A DNA stretch of 64,000 nt, from contig NZ_JAHXZM010000007.1 of assembly GCF_019429535.1 (NCBI RefSeq), forward strand, positions 123,584 through 187,583, read 5' to 3'. Below are positions 36,321 to 47,092 of this stretch, one piece after another. Under the pieces are notes generated by a model. That model searched no databases. It saw only the letters and a list, made by a program, of their open reading frames with translations, and was not told the DNA's origin. A program made the translations under genes and the position numbers. Source of the DNA: Sphingomonas citricola (GTDB lineage: Bacteria; Pseudomonadota; Alphaproteobacteria; Sphingomonadales; Sphingomonadaceae). Numbering within the stretch: position 1 is the stretch's first letter; each line of letters starts with the position of its first letter.

Positions 36321-37082
36321 ATGTACCTCGATCGCCTGCGCCTCGACGGGCGCACCGCCTTCGTCACCGGTGGCGCGCAAGGGATCGGTTACGCGTGCGC
36401 CGATGCGCTCGCGGAAGCCGGCGCGTACGTCACGATCGCCGACCGTGACGATGGCGCGATCGAGACCGCGCTGGCGTCGCTGCGCGCAAAGGGACACCGG
36501 GTCAGTGGCGTGACGCTCGACGTGACCGACTCCGCGCGCGTGACCGAGGTTGCCGACGCAGCTGGGCCGGTCAACGTGCTGGTCAACAACGCCGGGATCG
36601 CGCGCAGCGAAACCGCGGCCGAGGAGGTCGCCGACGAGCATTGGCTGAACGTCATCGACGTCAATCTAAACGGTACCTTCTGGTGTGCGCGCGCTTTCGG
36701 GCGGCATATGCTGGCGGCGGGCCGGGGCAGCATCGTCAACATCGGGTCGATGTCGGGCTTTATCGTTAACCGCCCGCAGCCACAAAGCTACTACAATGCA
36801 TCAAAGGCCGCGGTGCACCAGCTGACACGCAGCCTAGCAGCGGAATGGGCACCGCGCGGGGTGCGCGTCAACGCGGTCGCGCCGACCTATATCGCAACGC
36901 CGCTCAACGCGTTCGCCGACCGGACGAGCGAGATGTATCGGCGCTGGATCGACGGTACACCGCAGGGGCGGCTGGGCGAGCCCGAGGAGGTGGCCTCCGT
37001 CGTCCATTTCCTCGCCTCCGACGCGGCAAGTCTGATGACAGGCAGCATCGTGGTCGCGGACGGTGGCTATACGTGCTGGTGA
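36321..37082 (+). CDS. SDR family NAD(P)-dependent alcohol dehydrogenase
   Basis: A 253-residue classical short-chain dehydrogenase: TGGAQGIGYACADAL (cofactor motif), NNAGIA, catalytic Ser143, Tyr158 and Lys162 (IGSMSG, YYNASK), and the DGGYTCW C-terminus. Asp41 after the second beta strand (IADRDD) favours NAD over NADP. It resembles polyol/galactitol-type dehydrogenases. It starts 18 bases after the esterase stop, with a GGAGG site, so the two are one transcription unit. Confidence 0.88.
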   Translation: MYLDRLRLDGRTAFVTGGAQGIGYACADALAEAGAYVTIADRDDGAIETALASLRAKGHRVSGVTLDVTDSARVTEVADAAGPVNVLVNNAGIARSETAAEEVADEHWLNVIDVNLNGTFWCARAFGRHMLAAGRGSIVNIGSMSGFIVNRPQPQSYYNASKAAVHQLTRSLAAEWAPRGVRVNAVAPTYIATPLNAFADRTSEMYRRWIDGTPQGRLGEPEEVASVVHFLASDAASLMTGSIVVADGGYTCW

Positions 37083-37148
37083 TCGGACAAGCGTCAGAGC
37101 AGATCGGCAAAGTGGGCGGAGCTTTCCGATAGGTCATTACCGAGGTAT

Positions 37149-37161
37149 ACCTTTCTGACAG
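37149..37161 (+). promoter_or_regulatory. Candidate operator half-site upstream of the TonB receptor
   Basis: ACCTTTCTGACAG matches 11 of 13 bases of ACCTATCTGAAAG at 42145-42157, which is part of an inverted repeat before the AraC-type gene. Shared sequence in two spacers of the same cluster suggests binding by one of the two cluster regulators. Regulation is inferred. Confidence 0.3.
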
Positions 37162-37199
37162 GTGGGCAGAGACTCGCCGATCACTGGAGAGGATCATCG

Positions 37200-39380
<2,181 letters not shown>

Positions 39381-39385
39381 CCCCC

Positions 39386-40789
39386 ATGCACATCGACCAC
39401 TGCTTCGCCCGGCCACCGATCGACCCCGCGTTCATCGAGCAACTGCGCACGCGCTTCGGGACCAGTCTGCACTTGACCCAGGCGATGCTGCACCAGCACG
39501 GGTCGAACGAGGCGCATTTCGACGTCGTGCTGCCCGACGCGGTGGTGTTCGCACGCTCGACCGAGGACGTGGTCGATCTGGTCCGGCTGTGCGTCGCCGC
39601 GCGCGTGCCGATCGTGCCGTTTGGCGCGGGCACCTCGATCGAGGGCAATGCCGTGCCGGTGCGCGGCGGCGTCAGCGTCAATCTGGGCGAGATGAATGCG
39701 ATCCTGCGCGTGGGCGCGGAGGACTTCGACTGCACCGTGCAGGCCGGGTGCCGGCGCGAGGAGTTGAACGAGCATCTGCGCGACACCGGCCTGTTCTTCC
39801 CGATCGATCCCGGCGCCAACGCGACGATCGGCGGCATGGTCTCGACCCGCGCGAGCGGCACCAACGCGGTCCGCTACGGCACGATGCGCGAGGCGGTGCT
39901 GAGCCTGAAGGTGGTGACTCCTGACGGCAAGGTCATCACCACCGCCACGCGCGCGCGCAAGTCGGCAGCTGGGTACGACCTGACCCGCCTCTACGTTGGC
40001 AGCGAGGGAACGCTGGGCATCATCACCGAGGTGACGCTCAGGCTCCATCCGATCCCGGAAACGATCTCGTCCGCGGTTTGCGGGTTCCAGACGCTCGAGG
40101 GCGCGGTCGACACCGTCGTCCAGTCGATCCAGTCGGGCGTTCCGCTGGCGCGCGTCGAGATCCTCGACGACATGCAGATCCGCGCGGTCAACGCGTGGTC
40201 GAAGCTGTCGCTGCCCGAGGTGACGACCTTGTTCTTCGAGTTCCACGGCTCACCCGGCGGTGTCGCCGAACAAGTCGCGCTGGTTGAGGCGCTCGCGACG
40301 GCGAACGGCGGCGGCGACTTTGCCTGGTCGAACCTGTCCGAGGAGCGCGCCAAGCTGTGGAAAGCACGGCACGAGGCCTATTACGCCGCGGTTGCGTTCC
40401 GCCCCAGTGCGGTTGGTTGGACGACCGACGTGTGCGTACCGATCAGCCGCCTGCCCGAGTGCATCACCGAGACAAAGCGCGACCTACAGGCATCCAGCGT
40501 GCCCGCGACGATCCTGGGCCACGTCGGCGACGGCAATTTCCACGTCATCTTCGCGGTGGACCCGGCTTCCGCCGACGAATTGGCCGAAGTTCAGGCAATC
40601 AACGGGCGCCTCGTCGCGCGCGCGCTGGCGATGGAGGGAACGTGCACCGGCGAACACGGTGTGGGACTGGGCAAACAGGAATGGTTGGTCGAGGAACTAG
40701 GCGAGGCGGTCGACGTGATGCGCGTGATCAAACGCGCGCTCGACCCCCACGACCTATTCAATCCAGGCAAGATCTTTGCGCTCCATTGA
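39386..40789 (+). CDS. FAD-linked 2-hydroxyacid (D-lactate-type) dehydrogenase
   Basis: A 467-residue flavoprotein of the VAO/PCMH family: the FAD-binding domain (about 38-215, VPIVPFGAGTSIEGNAVP, DPGANATIGGMVSTRASGTNAVRYG) and a cap domain ending with HVGDGNFHVIFA and CTGEHGVGLGK, as in mitochondrial-type D-lactate dehydrogenase and glycolate oxidase GlcD. It oxidises a D-2-hydroxyacid with cytochrome or quinone as acceptor. It begins six bases after the receptor's stop. Whether lactate or another hydroxyacid is the substrate is not decidable. Confidence 0.88.
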   Translation: MHIDHCFARPPIDPAFIEQLRTRFGTSLHLTQAMLHQHGSNEAHFDVVLPDAVVFARSTEDVVDLVRLCVAARVPIVPFGAGTSIEGNAVPVRGGVSVNLGEMNAILRVGAEDFDCTVQAGCRREELNEHLRDTGLFFPIDPGANATIGGMVSTRASGTNAVRYGTMREAVLSLKVVTPDGKVITTATRARKSAAGYDLTRLYVGSEGTLGIITEVTLRLHPIPETISSAVCGFQTLEGAVDTVVQSIQSGVPLARVEILDDMQIRAVNAWSKLSLPEVTTLFFEFHGSPGGVAEQVALVEALATANGGGDFAWSNLSEERAKLWKARHEAYYAAVAFRPSAVGWTTDVCVPISRLPECITETKRDLQASSVPATILGHVGDGNFHVIFAVDPASADELAEVQAINGRLVARALAMEGTCTGEHGVGLGKQEWLVEELGEAVDVMRVIKRALDPHDLFNPGKIFALH

Positions 40790-40824
40790 TGCGCGTGGGC
40801 GGACAAAGTCGGCAGGAGGCCATC

Positions 40825-42141
40825 ATGCTCGATAGAACCACTCCGCTCCAGCAAAACGAGGCACTCTCTTCGGCGCGCTTTGCAGGCTCGGCGGTGCCGC
40901 TTGCCGCGCTCGCGCTGGCGATGATGCTCGGCTTCACCATGATGGGCTCGTTCGGCACCGTGCAGGAAAGCGCCAAGGCCGAGCTGCACTTGAGCGATTA
41001 CACGCTAAGCCTCGTGCAGGGGGTGAGCGCTGCGCTGCCGCTGGCGCTTTTCTCGATTCCGATCGGCATCCTGGTCGACCGCTTCAACCGCGTGCGGATC
41101 ATGATCGCGCTGGTCGCATTGTTCGTGGCCGGCACCGCGCTGACCGGGGCAGCGCGGAGCGTGACGGTGCTGTTCGCGGCGCGGATGCTGGTGGGGATCG
41201 GCACCACCGGCGCCCTGACCGCGGCGCTGTCGCTGTGCGCCGATCTTTGCGCGCCCGCGCAGCGCGGGCGCGCCTTGCTAGTCATCAATCTGGGCAAGTC
41301 GTTGGGCCAGGCGCTGTCATTCGGGCTGACCGGGGCGCTGTTCGGTTTGTTCGTCGCGGGGCGGGTGCCCGCATTGCCCGCGGTTGGGGCGGATACGCCG
41401 TGGCGCGCCGCGCATATCGCCTTGGCCTTGCTAGGCGCGACCCTGCTCCTGCCGTTGTTCCTCCTGCGTGAGCCGGCGCGACAGGAAGTAAGCGCGGGAA
41501 CGCGCGCGCCGTTCCGTGTGGTCGCCGGTGAACTGTGGGCGCGGCACACCTTCCTCGCCCCGCTATTTATGGGCCAGATCAGCGTCGTCATGGCCGATGC
41601 CGCGGCGGGTATCTGGGCCGCGCCCGTCCTGTCGCGCAGCTTTGGACTGCGTCCAGATCAATTCGCCGGCTGGATGGGCACGCTGATCTTCGGCGCAGGG
41701 CTGCTCGGCGCGGTGGTTGGCGGATTGTCCGCCGACTGGGGGCAGAAGTCCGCACGACGCGGCGGGCTCTTGCTCGGCGCAGTCGCGGCGGCCGCGCTCG
41801 GCATTCCCGCGGCACTGTTCCCCATTATGCCGTCCGCCCCCCTGTTCGCCGCGGCGCTCGGCACGCTGATCGCGTGTGGCGCGGTGACCGGGGTCGTCAC
41901 CTCGGTCGCGTTGACCGTGTTCATTCCCAACGAACTGCGCGGCCTGTGCATCGGCGCGTTCATCGCGATCGCGGGGCTCATCGGCTTCGGCGTCGCGCCG
42001 ATGCTGGTCGCAGTCGCGAGCGGGCTGTTCGGCGGCGAGGCCCATCTGGCTGAAGGGCTGGCGCTCGTCGGGGTGGTCACGAGCGCTGCTTCGGTCGCGG
42101 CGTTCGCGCTGGCAATGCGACGCGCGCCGATGCGTGATTGA
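40825..42141 (+). CDS. MFS transporter
   Basis: A 438-residue, 12-helix major-facilitator protein. The frame is open far upstream, but the ATG at 40825 follows an AGGAGG site by five bases. The loop 2-3 motif is IGILVDRFNRVRIM, and a large central loop separates the two halves. It resembles the anion/aromatic-acid and hexuronate-type carriers, but the substrate is unknown. It is 35 bases after the hydroxyacid dehydrogenase and likely brings the cluster's substrate or product across the inner membrane. Confidence 0.88.
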   Translation: MLDRTTPLQQNEALSSARFAGSAVPLAALALAMMLGFTMMGSFGTVQESAKAELHLSDYTLSLVQGVSAALPLALFSIPIGILVDRFNRVRIMIALVALFVAGTALTGAARSVTVLFAARMLVGIGTTGALTAALSLCADLCAPAQRGRALLVINLGKSLGQALSFGLTGALFGLFVAGRVPALPAVGADTPWRAAHIALALLGATLLLPLFLLREPARQEVSAGTRAPFRVVAGELWARHTFLAPLFMGQISVVMADAAAGIWAAPVLSRSFGLRPDQFAGWMGTLIFGAGLLGAVVGGLSADWGQKSARRGGLLLGAVAAAALGIPAALFPIMPSAPLFAAALGTLIACGAVTGVVTSVALTVFIPNELRGLCIGAFIAIAGLIGFGVAPMLVAVASGLFGGEAHLAEGLALVGVVTSAASVAAFALAMRRAPMRD

Positions 42142-42145
42142 ATAA

Positions 42146-42181
42146 CCTATCTGAAAGCTCTTGCACGAGCTATCAGATAGG
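42146..42181. promoter_or_regulatory. Inverted repeat between the MFS and AraC-type genes
   Basis: CCTATCTGA and TCAGATAGG form perfect 9-base arms, with inner AGCTC/GAGCT arms after one mismatch. The element lies just after the MFS stop and about 40 bases before the AraC-type start. It could end the upstream transcript or be an operator. ATCAGATA recurs at 34683 before the esterase, and a CCTwTCTGA half-site lies at 37149 before the receptor, which favours the operator view. Confidence 0.5.
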
Positions 42182-42220
42182 ATCATGATCGTCCGCAACC
42201 TGGCAATCAGGAGCGAGAGG

Positions 42221-42970
42221 ATGGTGAAGATTCGATTCGAGGTGTCGCCCGAAATGGTGGCCTTCCTGGGGGGCGGCGCGCTGCCGGACGGTGATCATGG
42301 GCCGGCGTGGCTCGCTCTGGGATACCGCTTCGCCCCGGCGATGGTCTCCTACCTGCCCGATGCGTCGCACGTCGCCGCGATCGACGACGCCGACATCATC
42401 TTCCTCGTCACGGTCGAGGCGTGCACGCGCATCTTCGGGTGCGTCCCGCCGAAAGCCGGCGCGTGGCACCTGCCGAGCGAGGTGCGCGGCGTCGCGCGGG
42501 CGGTGCAACAAGGTCGGCTCGACGGCGCTGCGGCGCAGACGCTCCGCCACGCCAAATGCATCGAGCTTCTCTGCGTGACGTTCGAGCAGTTCGACGAAGG
42601 CCGGCTGATCCCGACCAATGGTGCCGACGATCTGTCGGCCGCAGAGGCCGAGCGGATCGCCGACGCACGCCGTCTGATCGACGAGCGCTGGAACGAGAAG
42701 CTGACACTCGACGCAATTTCGCGCGCGTGCGGGATCAACCGCGCGACGCTGACGCGGGGGTTCCGGTCGATGTTCGCGATGAGCGTGGGCGACGCGATCG
42801 CCGACCGGCGGCTGGGTGGCGCACGCGACCTGCTGCTCGCGACCGACCTGCCGGTTTCCTCGATCGGCTATCGCTGCGGCTATCTCAACAACGCCAGCTT
42901 CACCCGCGCCTTCTCGCGTCGTTACGGCAAGGCGCCGACGCAGTTCCGCGCCGAGCAGGTTGCGGCATGA
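42221..42970 (+). CDS. AraC family transcriptional regulator
   Basis: A 249-residue protein with a C-terminal double helix-turn-helix (about 150-245: LTLDAISRACGINRATLTRGF and YRCGYLNNASFTRAFSRRYGKAP). The N-terminal 140 residues are not a cupin of a known type; effector unknown. The ATG at 42221 follows GGAGCGAGAGG, and is preferred to upstream starts at 42161 and 42185. It overlaps the next regulator by four bases (ATGA), so the two regulators are made together. Confidence 0.87.
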   Translation: MVKIRFEVSPEMVAFLGGGALPDGDHGPAWLALGYRFAPAMVSYLPDASHVAAIDDADIIFLVTVEACTRIFGCVPPKAGAWHLPSEVRGVARAVQQGRLDGAAAQTLRHAKCIELLCVTFEQFDEGRLIPTNGADDLSAAEAERIADARRLIDERWNEKLTLDAISRACGINRATLTRGFRSMFAMSVGDAIADRRLGGARDLLLATDLPVSSIGYRCGYLNNASFTRAFSRRYGKAPTQFRAEQVAA

Positions 42971-43662
42971 ACGCGGGGCAGCCGAGTTCGCTGGTCGACC
43001 AGGCGGTGCGACGTGTGCGCGACCATATCCGCGAACGTGATCTGAAGGTCGGCGATACCCTGCCCGGCGAAGGACAGTTCGCGACCGATTTGGGCGTCAG
43101 CCGCGCGGTGATGCGCGAGGCGTTCGGTGCACTCGCCGCACTCCGCCTGATCGATGTCGGCAATGGTCGCCGCGCGCGCGTCGGCGCGATCGACGGGTCG
43201 GTGATGGCAACCTCGATCGAGCACGCGGTCGCGACCGCTCAGGTGACCACCAAGCAGGTGTGGGATGTGCGTCAGACGTTGGAGCTGCGCACCGCCGCAC
43301 TCGCCGCCGAACACCGCAGCGATGAAGACGCCCGTACGATCCGCGACCACGCCGCGCAGATGGCACTTGCGGGTGCCGATCTGGAATTGCTGATCGCGCA
43401 TGACATCGCGTTCCATCAGGCGATCGCGCGCGCGAGCGGCAACGCGCTCTTCCATCAGATCGTGCGCTCGTTCGAGCGGTTGATGCGCGTCGCGGTGCCG
43501 AGCGCGTGGCATACACGTGAAACCGTCGCCCAGCGCGAGGAGGTGTTGGCCGTTCACCGTGACTTGGCGGGCGCGATCGCCGATCGCGACGCTTTCAACG
43601 CTAGCGCGCTTATGGAGCAGCATTTCGACAAGTCGATCAGCGATCTATTCGTGTCGGCTTGA
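42967..43662 (+). CDS. FadR-type (GntR/FCD) transcriptional regulator
   Basis: A 231-residue regulator: N-terminal GntR winged helix (VRDHIRERDLKVGDTLPGEG, LGVSRAVMREAFGALAALRLI) and an all-helical FCD effector domain with metal-site histidines in HDIAFHQAIARASGN and the final EQHFDKSISDLF. FCD proteins commonly sense organic acids such as lactate, gluconate or glycolate, which fits the 2-hydroxyacid dehydrogenase in the cluster. Coupled to the AraC-type gene. Confidence 0.9.
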   Translation: MNAGQPSSLVDQAVRRVRDHIRERDLKVGDTLPGEGQFATDLGVSRAVMREAFGALAALRLIDVGNGRRARVGAIDGSVMATSIEHAVATAQVTTKQVWDVRQTLELRTAALAAEHRSDEDARTIRDHAAQMALAGADLELLIAHDIAFHQAIARASGNALFHQIVRSFERLMRVAVPSAWHTRETVAQREEVLAVHRDLAGAIADRDAFNASALMEQHFDKSISDLFVSA

Positions 43663-43699
43663 AGCGGCGTGGCTGCACGGCCCTCATTGCGTCGATCGG

Positions 43700-43992
43700 C
43701 GATCTCGCCCCGCGCCGGAGGTCCCGGTCGGCCCCGGCGATCAGGTGCAACTGGCGCGGAAGGTCAAGGACGCGGTCACGATACCCGTCGTCGCGGTCGG
43801 CTTGATCACCGATATGCCGCAGGCCGTACAGATCCTGCGGACCTCGTCGCCATCGCGCGTGCCGCCTTGTATGATATGCGCTGGCCCTGGCACGCTGCCG
43901 CCGCCCGCAATGCTTGGATTGAGGCGCCGCCACAATATCTCCAGTCCGAGCCGTACGAGGCGGGCCGTATCTTAAGGAAGATGACACCATGA
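43700..43992 (+). pseudogene. Remnant of an NADH:flavin oxidoreductase (Old Yellow Enzyme family)
   Basis: Only the C-terminal part survives, in two frames. The first frame has VPVGPGDQVQLARKVKDAVT and IPVVAVGLITDMPQAVQIL. The second has ADLVAIARAALYDMRWPWHA followed by IEAPPQYLQSEPYEAG. These are the FMN-phosphate-binding strands and tail of the family. The N-terminal two-thirds are gone and an internal indel shifts frame near 43840. The remnant's TGA overlaps the ATG of the next gene (ATGA at 43989-43992), a trace of former coupling. Confidence 0.8.
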
Positions 43993-45155
43993 ATTCATTC
44001 CTTGCCACCGCGGCTGCCGCCACCGTGGCCGCCGTAGCAATCCCGGCCGCCACGTCCGCTCGCACCACGGCGCCCACGCTGACACCCGCACCTGCCGTCG
44101 AGCGGGTTGCAGCCTTCAATGGCGCGATGCCGACCGGCGTGACCGTCGCGCCCAACGGCCGCATCTTCGTCAACTTCCCGCAATGGGGCGACGACGCGCC
44201 GTTCACGGTCGCCGAACTGATCGATGGCAAGGTGGTGGCCTATCCCGACGCGGCGACCAACCGGCCCGACCCGACTGACCCCGCCGGCCACTTCATTTCG
44301 GTGCAAATCGTCGTGGCCGATGGCGCGAACCGCCTCTGGGTGCTCGATACCGCGGCGCCGAAATTCTCGCAGCCACAAGCCGGGGGCGCGAAGCTCGTGG
44401 CCATCGATCTCGCGACCAATCGGGTGGTCAAGACGATCGTCCTGCCCCCAAGCGTCGTGCTGCCGACGACCTATCTCAACGACGTTCGCTTCGATTTGCG
44501 GCAGGGGGAGCAGGGCGTCGCCTATATCACCGATAGCAGCAATGCCGGCATTGGGGGCATTATCGTCGTCGACATCGCCAGCGCGCGGGCGATCCGCCGG
44601 CTGTCCGGCCACGCGACGACCAACCCGGAGCCGGGCTTCACACCGATAGTGGACGGCGAGGTGCTGATGAACCGCCCGGCTAGCGGGGCCGCGACGCCGG
44701 TCGCCATCGCCAGCGATGCGATCGCGCTGAGCGCCGACGGCACCATGCTTTATTACGGGCCGCTCTCGGGCCGGACCCTCCATGCCGTACCCACGGCGCT
44801 ACTGCGCGATCCGTCGGTTCCCGAGGAGGCCTTGGCCCGCGCGGTTCGCAGCATGGGGCGCAAGGGTGCGTCCGACGGCATTGCCGAGGACGACAGGGGC
44901 CGCGTCTTCGCCGGTGACTACGAGCATAACGCGATCCGCGTCTTCGATCACGGCAGTTGGTCGACGCTGGTCAGCGATCCGCGGATTAGCTGGCCCGATA
45001 CCCTGTCGATCGGCCCCGATGGCTACCTGTATTTCACCGCGAACCAGCTTCATCGCCAGCCCGGCTTCCATGGCGGCCGCGACCTGCGTCACAAGCCGTA
45101 CGAGTTGCTGCGGATCAAGGTCGGCAGCCGCCCAGTGCTCCTGACGCGGCGCTGA
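43989..45155 (+). CDS. Secreted Yellow/major royal jelly (L-dopachrome tautomerase-related) protein
   Basis: A 388-residue protein with a signal peptide (about residues 1-24) and a beta-propeller of the Yellow/MRJP type, related to gluconolactonases: GVTVAPNGRIFVNFPQWGDD, LWVLDTAAPKFSQP, ITDSSNAGIGGIIVVD, GPLSGRTLHAVPT and SDGIAEDDRGRVFAGDYEHNAI are family signatures. Probably periplasmic. It may act as a lactonase or an isomerase, but the catalytic role of bacterial members is not established. It ends the catabolic-type cluster. Confidence 0.85.
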   Translation: MNSFLATAAAATVAAVAIPAATSARTTAPTLTPAPAVERVAAFNGAMPTGVTVAPNGRIFVNFPQWGDDAPFTVAELIDGKVVAYPDAATNRPDPTDPAGHFISVQIVVADGANRLWVLDTAAPKFSQPQAGGAKLVAIDLATNRVVKTIVLPPSVVLPTTYLNDVRFDLRQGEQGVAYITDSSNAGIGGIIVVDIASARAIRRLSGHATTNPEPGFTPIVDGEVLMNRPASGAATPVAIASDAIALSADGTMLYYGPLSGRTLHAVPTALLRDPSVPEEALARAVRSMGRKGASDGIAEDDRGRVFAGDYEHNAIRVFDHGSWSTLVSDPRISWPDTLSIGPDGYLYFTANQLHRQPGFHGGRDLRHKPYELLRIKVGSRPVLLTRR

Positions 45156-45280
45156 CACCGCCCCATCCGGCACAATGGCCTCGGCCGGTGACGCTGCAGT
45201 CGCCGTGTTCATCGGGCTGCGATCGCGATGCGTCTCGGCGCCGTATCAAGGGGCCACGCCATTGTTACCGTTGCCGACAT

Positions 45281-45463
45281 CTGCGACGTTTCACGCTCCG
45301 TTGTGAAATGTGCCGCAGGGTAAGTTCGTGTAAAATGGGCTGCATCGGAGGATAACCAATTATCCGGTGCAGACCCAAGATCTGCACCCGTTTCGTCCTT
45401 ACCAAGATGAACAAGCGTCGGCTTCCGGGGAAGGGGAAAGATGCCGCAGAGTGACCGCGATTG
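45281..45463. repeat. Diverged intergenic repeat, copy 1
   Basis: By eye it is collinear with 54815-54975. Shared words in the same order include CTGCGA, TGCATC, CCGGTG, GAACAAG, TTCCGG and GACCGC, and the 123-base core from TGCAT to ATTG has a 121-base counterpart. Both copies lie between genes that converge, and both are next to the same palindrome, on opposite sides. Not recognisably an insertion sequence. Confidence 0.55.
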
Positions 45464-45496
45464 GGTCGGTGGTAGCGGGACGATGACCAACGGCTT

Positions 45497-45524
45497 GGTG
45501 TCACAACCGTTCGGTTGTGACACC
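45497..45524. repeat. 28-bp palindrome, copy 1
   Basis: Arms GGTGTCACAACCG and CGGTTGTGACACC (13 bp, perfect) around TT. The same arms around TC occur at 54767-54794. The location in a convergent spacer fits a bidirectional terminator or a REP-like element; there is no T-tract. Confidence 0.8.
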
Positions 45525-45588
45525 TGATTAGGCTCGCGCGCCGATGGCTAAAGCGGGCAGCCGGAAACGTTGCACCTGTCGGTTATCG

Positions 45589-45939
45589 TCACAGCCTGAG
45601 GCCGAACCTAGGTCCGACGAATGTCATCGTGGAATAGAGTAGGATCGTCAGCAGGCACCCCAATCCCAGAGCCAGCCAGAAGGGCAAGCCCTGCCGAAGC
45701 AGAACGGGAATGACGAGGAACATCGGCAGCGATGGCAGGACGTACCAGAACGTCGCCGTGGAGTGCGCAGCCATGTTCTCCACGTCCGGCTCCGCGTTCC
45801 ACAGCCAGATCATGCCCAGCACCGACACTAGGGGAAGTGACGCGATCAGCGCCCCGAAACCGGGAAAGCGTTTCGCCAGCTCCGAGGCGACGGCGATAAG
45901 CACCCCGGAGATCGCTGCCTTGATGGCCAGATAGATCAT
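45589..45939 (-). CDS. DUF3147-type small membrane protein
   Basis: A 116-residue protein with four hydrophobic helices (about 4-22, 29-46, 66-84 and 88-110). The pattern FPGFGALIASLPLVSVLGMIWLW is typical of the uncharacterised DUF3147 family. It lies downstream of dmeF on the same strand with a 197-base gap. A role in metal handling is possible from position only. Confidence 0.7.
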   Translation of the reverse strand: MIYLAIKAAISGVLIAVASELAKRFPGFGALIASLPLVSVLGMIWLWNAEPDVENMAAHSTATFWYVLPSLPMFLVIPVLLRQGLPFWLALGLGCLLTILLYSTMTFVGPRFGLRL

Positions 45940-46136
45940 GATTTGCTCGCCCGAGCCGGCGAGTCCGTCTGCGCCAGTTTCGTCAGTCGACGGGGCAAAT
46001 CGTCCAGCACCCGGCGCGCTTCACCAGGTCGCAAGTTGCGCCAGCGCCGCACTTCCTCACGCGAGCCACCGCACCCCCGGCACTAGCCACTACGACCATC
46101 GAAGCCGCATAGCTCGACGCAGGGCGATTTCATGGT

Positions 46137-47084
46137 TCAACGACGTTCGATGGTAAGGTGAGCGAGTTCGTGCACCGGCGCGAGCCGGCGTTCGATCAGC
46201 TGACGCGTCACGTCAGCCTTTCCGACGACACTGACGATCGCGGCATGGGCGTCCGGCCCCACCCGCCAGACGTGGAGATCGGTGATCCGCGCATCGCCGG
46301 GTGTCTCGACCAGCTCACGAATTTCGTCCGCGACATGGTTGTCAGTCCGATCGAGCAGGATAGCCGATGTGTCCCGCATCAGCGTCCATGACCAACGCGC
46401 GATGACGATCGCGCCGACGATCCCCATGACCGGGTCCATCCAAACCCAGCCCAAATATCGCCCGGCTACGAGGGCCGCAATCGCGAGTACCGACGTCAGC
46501 GCGTCGGCCAGGACGTGGATGTACGCCGAGCGCAGATTGTTGTCGCCGGCATGACCATGGCCGTGGTGATGCCCGTGCCCATGATCGTGACCGTGATGAT
46601 GATGGTGCCCATGGTCGTGCCCGTGCCCGCCGGAAAGCAGGAAAGCGGAGGCGATGTTCACCAGCAGGCCAATTACCGCGATCCAGATGGCTTCACCGAA
46701 CGCGACGGTGATCGGTTGGAAAAGCCGGACAACGGACTCGACGCCTATCGCAAGCGATATCAGGCCCAGCACCATCGCCGAAGCAAATCCGGCAAGATCG
46801 CCCACCTTGCCAGTGCCGAAGCTGTAGGCCGGGTTGCGGGCGTGGCGCTTCGCGTAGGAATAGGCAGCCGCCGCGACGCTCAGCGCACCAGCGTGGGTCG
46901 CCATGTGAAAGCCGTCCGCAAGCAGCGCCATCGAGCCCGTCACATAGCCGGCGATAATTTCACCGATCATCATCACGGCCGTGAGCACGACGACCCAGCG
47001 CGTGCGCCGCGCATTCTCGTCGTGCGCTGCGCCGAGGTAGACATGCTCATGGGTGTGAGCGTCGAGTTCGGACAGAATAGCCAT
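46137..47084 (-). CDS. dmeF: Co(II)/Ni(II) efflux transporter of the CDF family, DmeF-like
   Basis: A 315-residue cation-diffusion facilitator with six helices. TM2 has ADGFHMATHAGAL (HxxxH site as in DmeF) and TM5 HVLADALTS (HxxxD). Between helices IV and V is a loop of about 35 residues made largely of His, Gly and Asp (near 153-180), which would bind metal. The C-terminal cytoplasmic domain includes ITDLHVWRVGPDAHAAIVS. It exports cobalt and nickel by proton exchange. It is eight bases after dmeR, the usual dmeRF operon. Confidence 0.92.
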   Translation of the reverse strand: MAILSELDAHTHEHVYLGAAHDENARRTRWVVVLTAVMMIGEIIAGYVTGSMALLADGFHMATHAGALSVAAAAYSYAKRHARNPAYSFGTGKVGDLAGFASAMVLGLISLAIGVESVVRLFQPITVAFGEAIWIAVIGLLVNIASAFLLSGGHGHDHGHHHHHGHDHGHGHHHGHGHAGDNNLRSAYIHVLADALTSVLAIAALVAGRYLGWVWMDPVMGIVGAIVIARWSWTLMRDTSAILLDRTDNHVADEIRELVETPGDARITDLHVWRVGPDAHAAIVSVVGKADVTRQLIERRLAPVHELAHLTIERR

Positions 47085-47092
47085 CAGCGGAC

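Larger units (their letters stand above)
45156..45588. other. Non-coding convergent spacer holding repeat copy 1
   Basis: No convincing gene. Between the Yellow-like gene and the small membrane protein, which end towards each other, there is a diverged repeat (about 45281-45463) related to 54815-54975, and a perfect palindrome at 45497-45524. Small open frames here have no family support. Confidence 0.6.

Noticed and set aside
45298..45509. MITE model with terminal inverted repeats TTGTGA...TCACAA for the repeat copies
   Set aside because: Total lengths agree between copies, but the core lies at different offsets from the supposed termini, so the ends are not homologous.
46590..46640. Tandem-repeat-like GGTCATG/ATGACC run
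   Set aside because: It is the coding sequence of the His-rich loop of dmeF, not an independent repeat.
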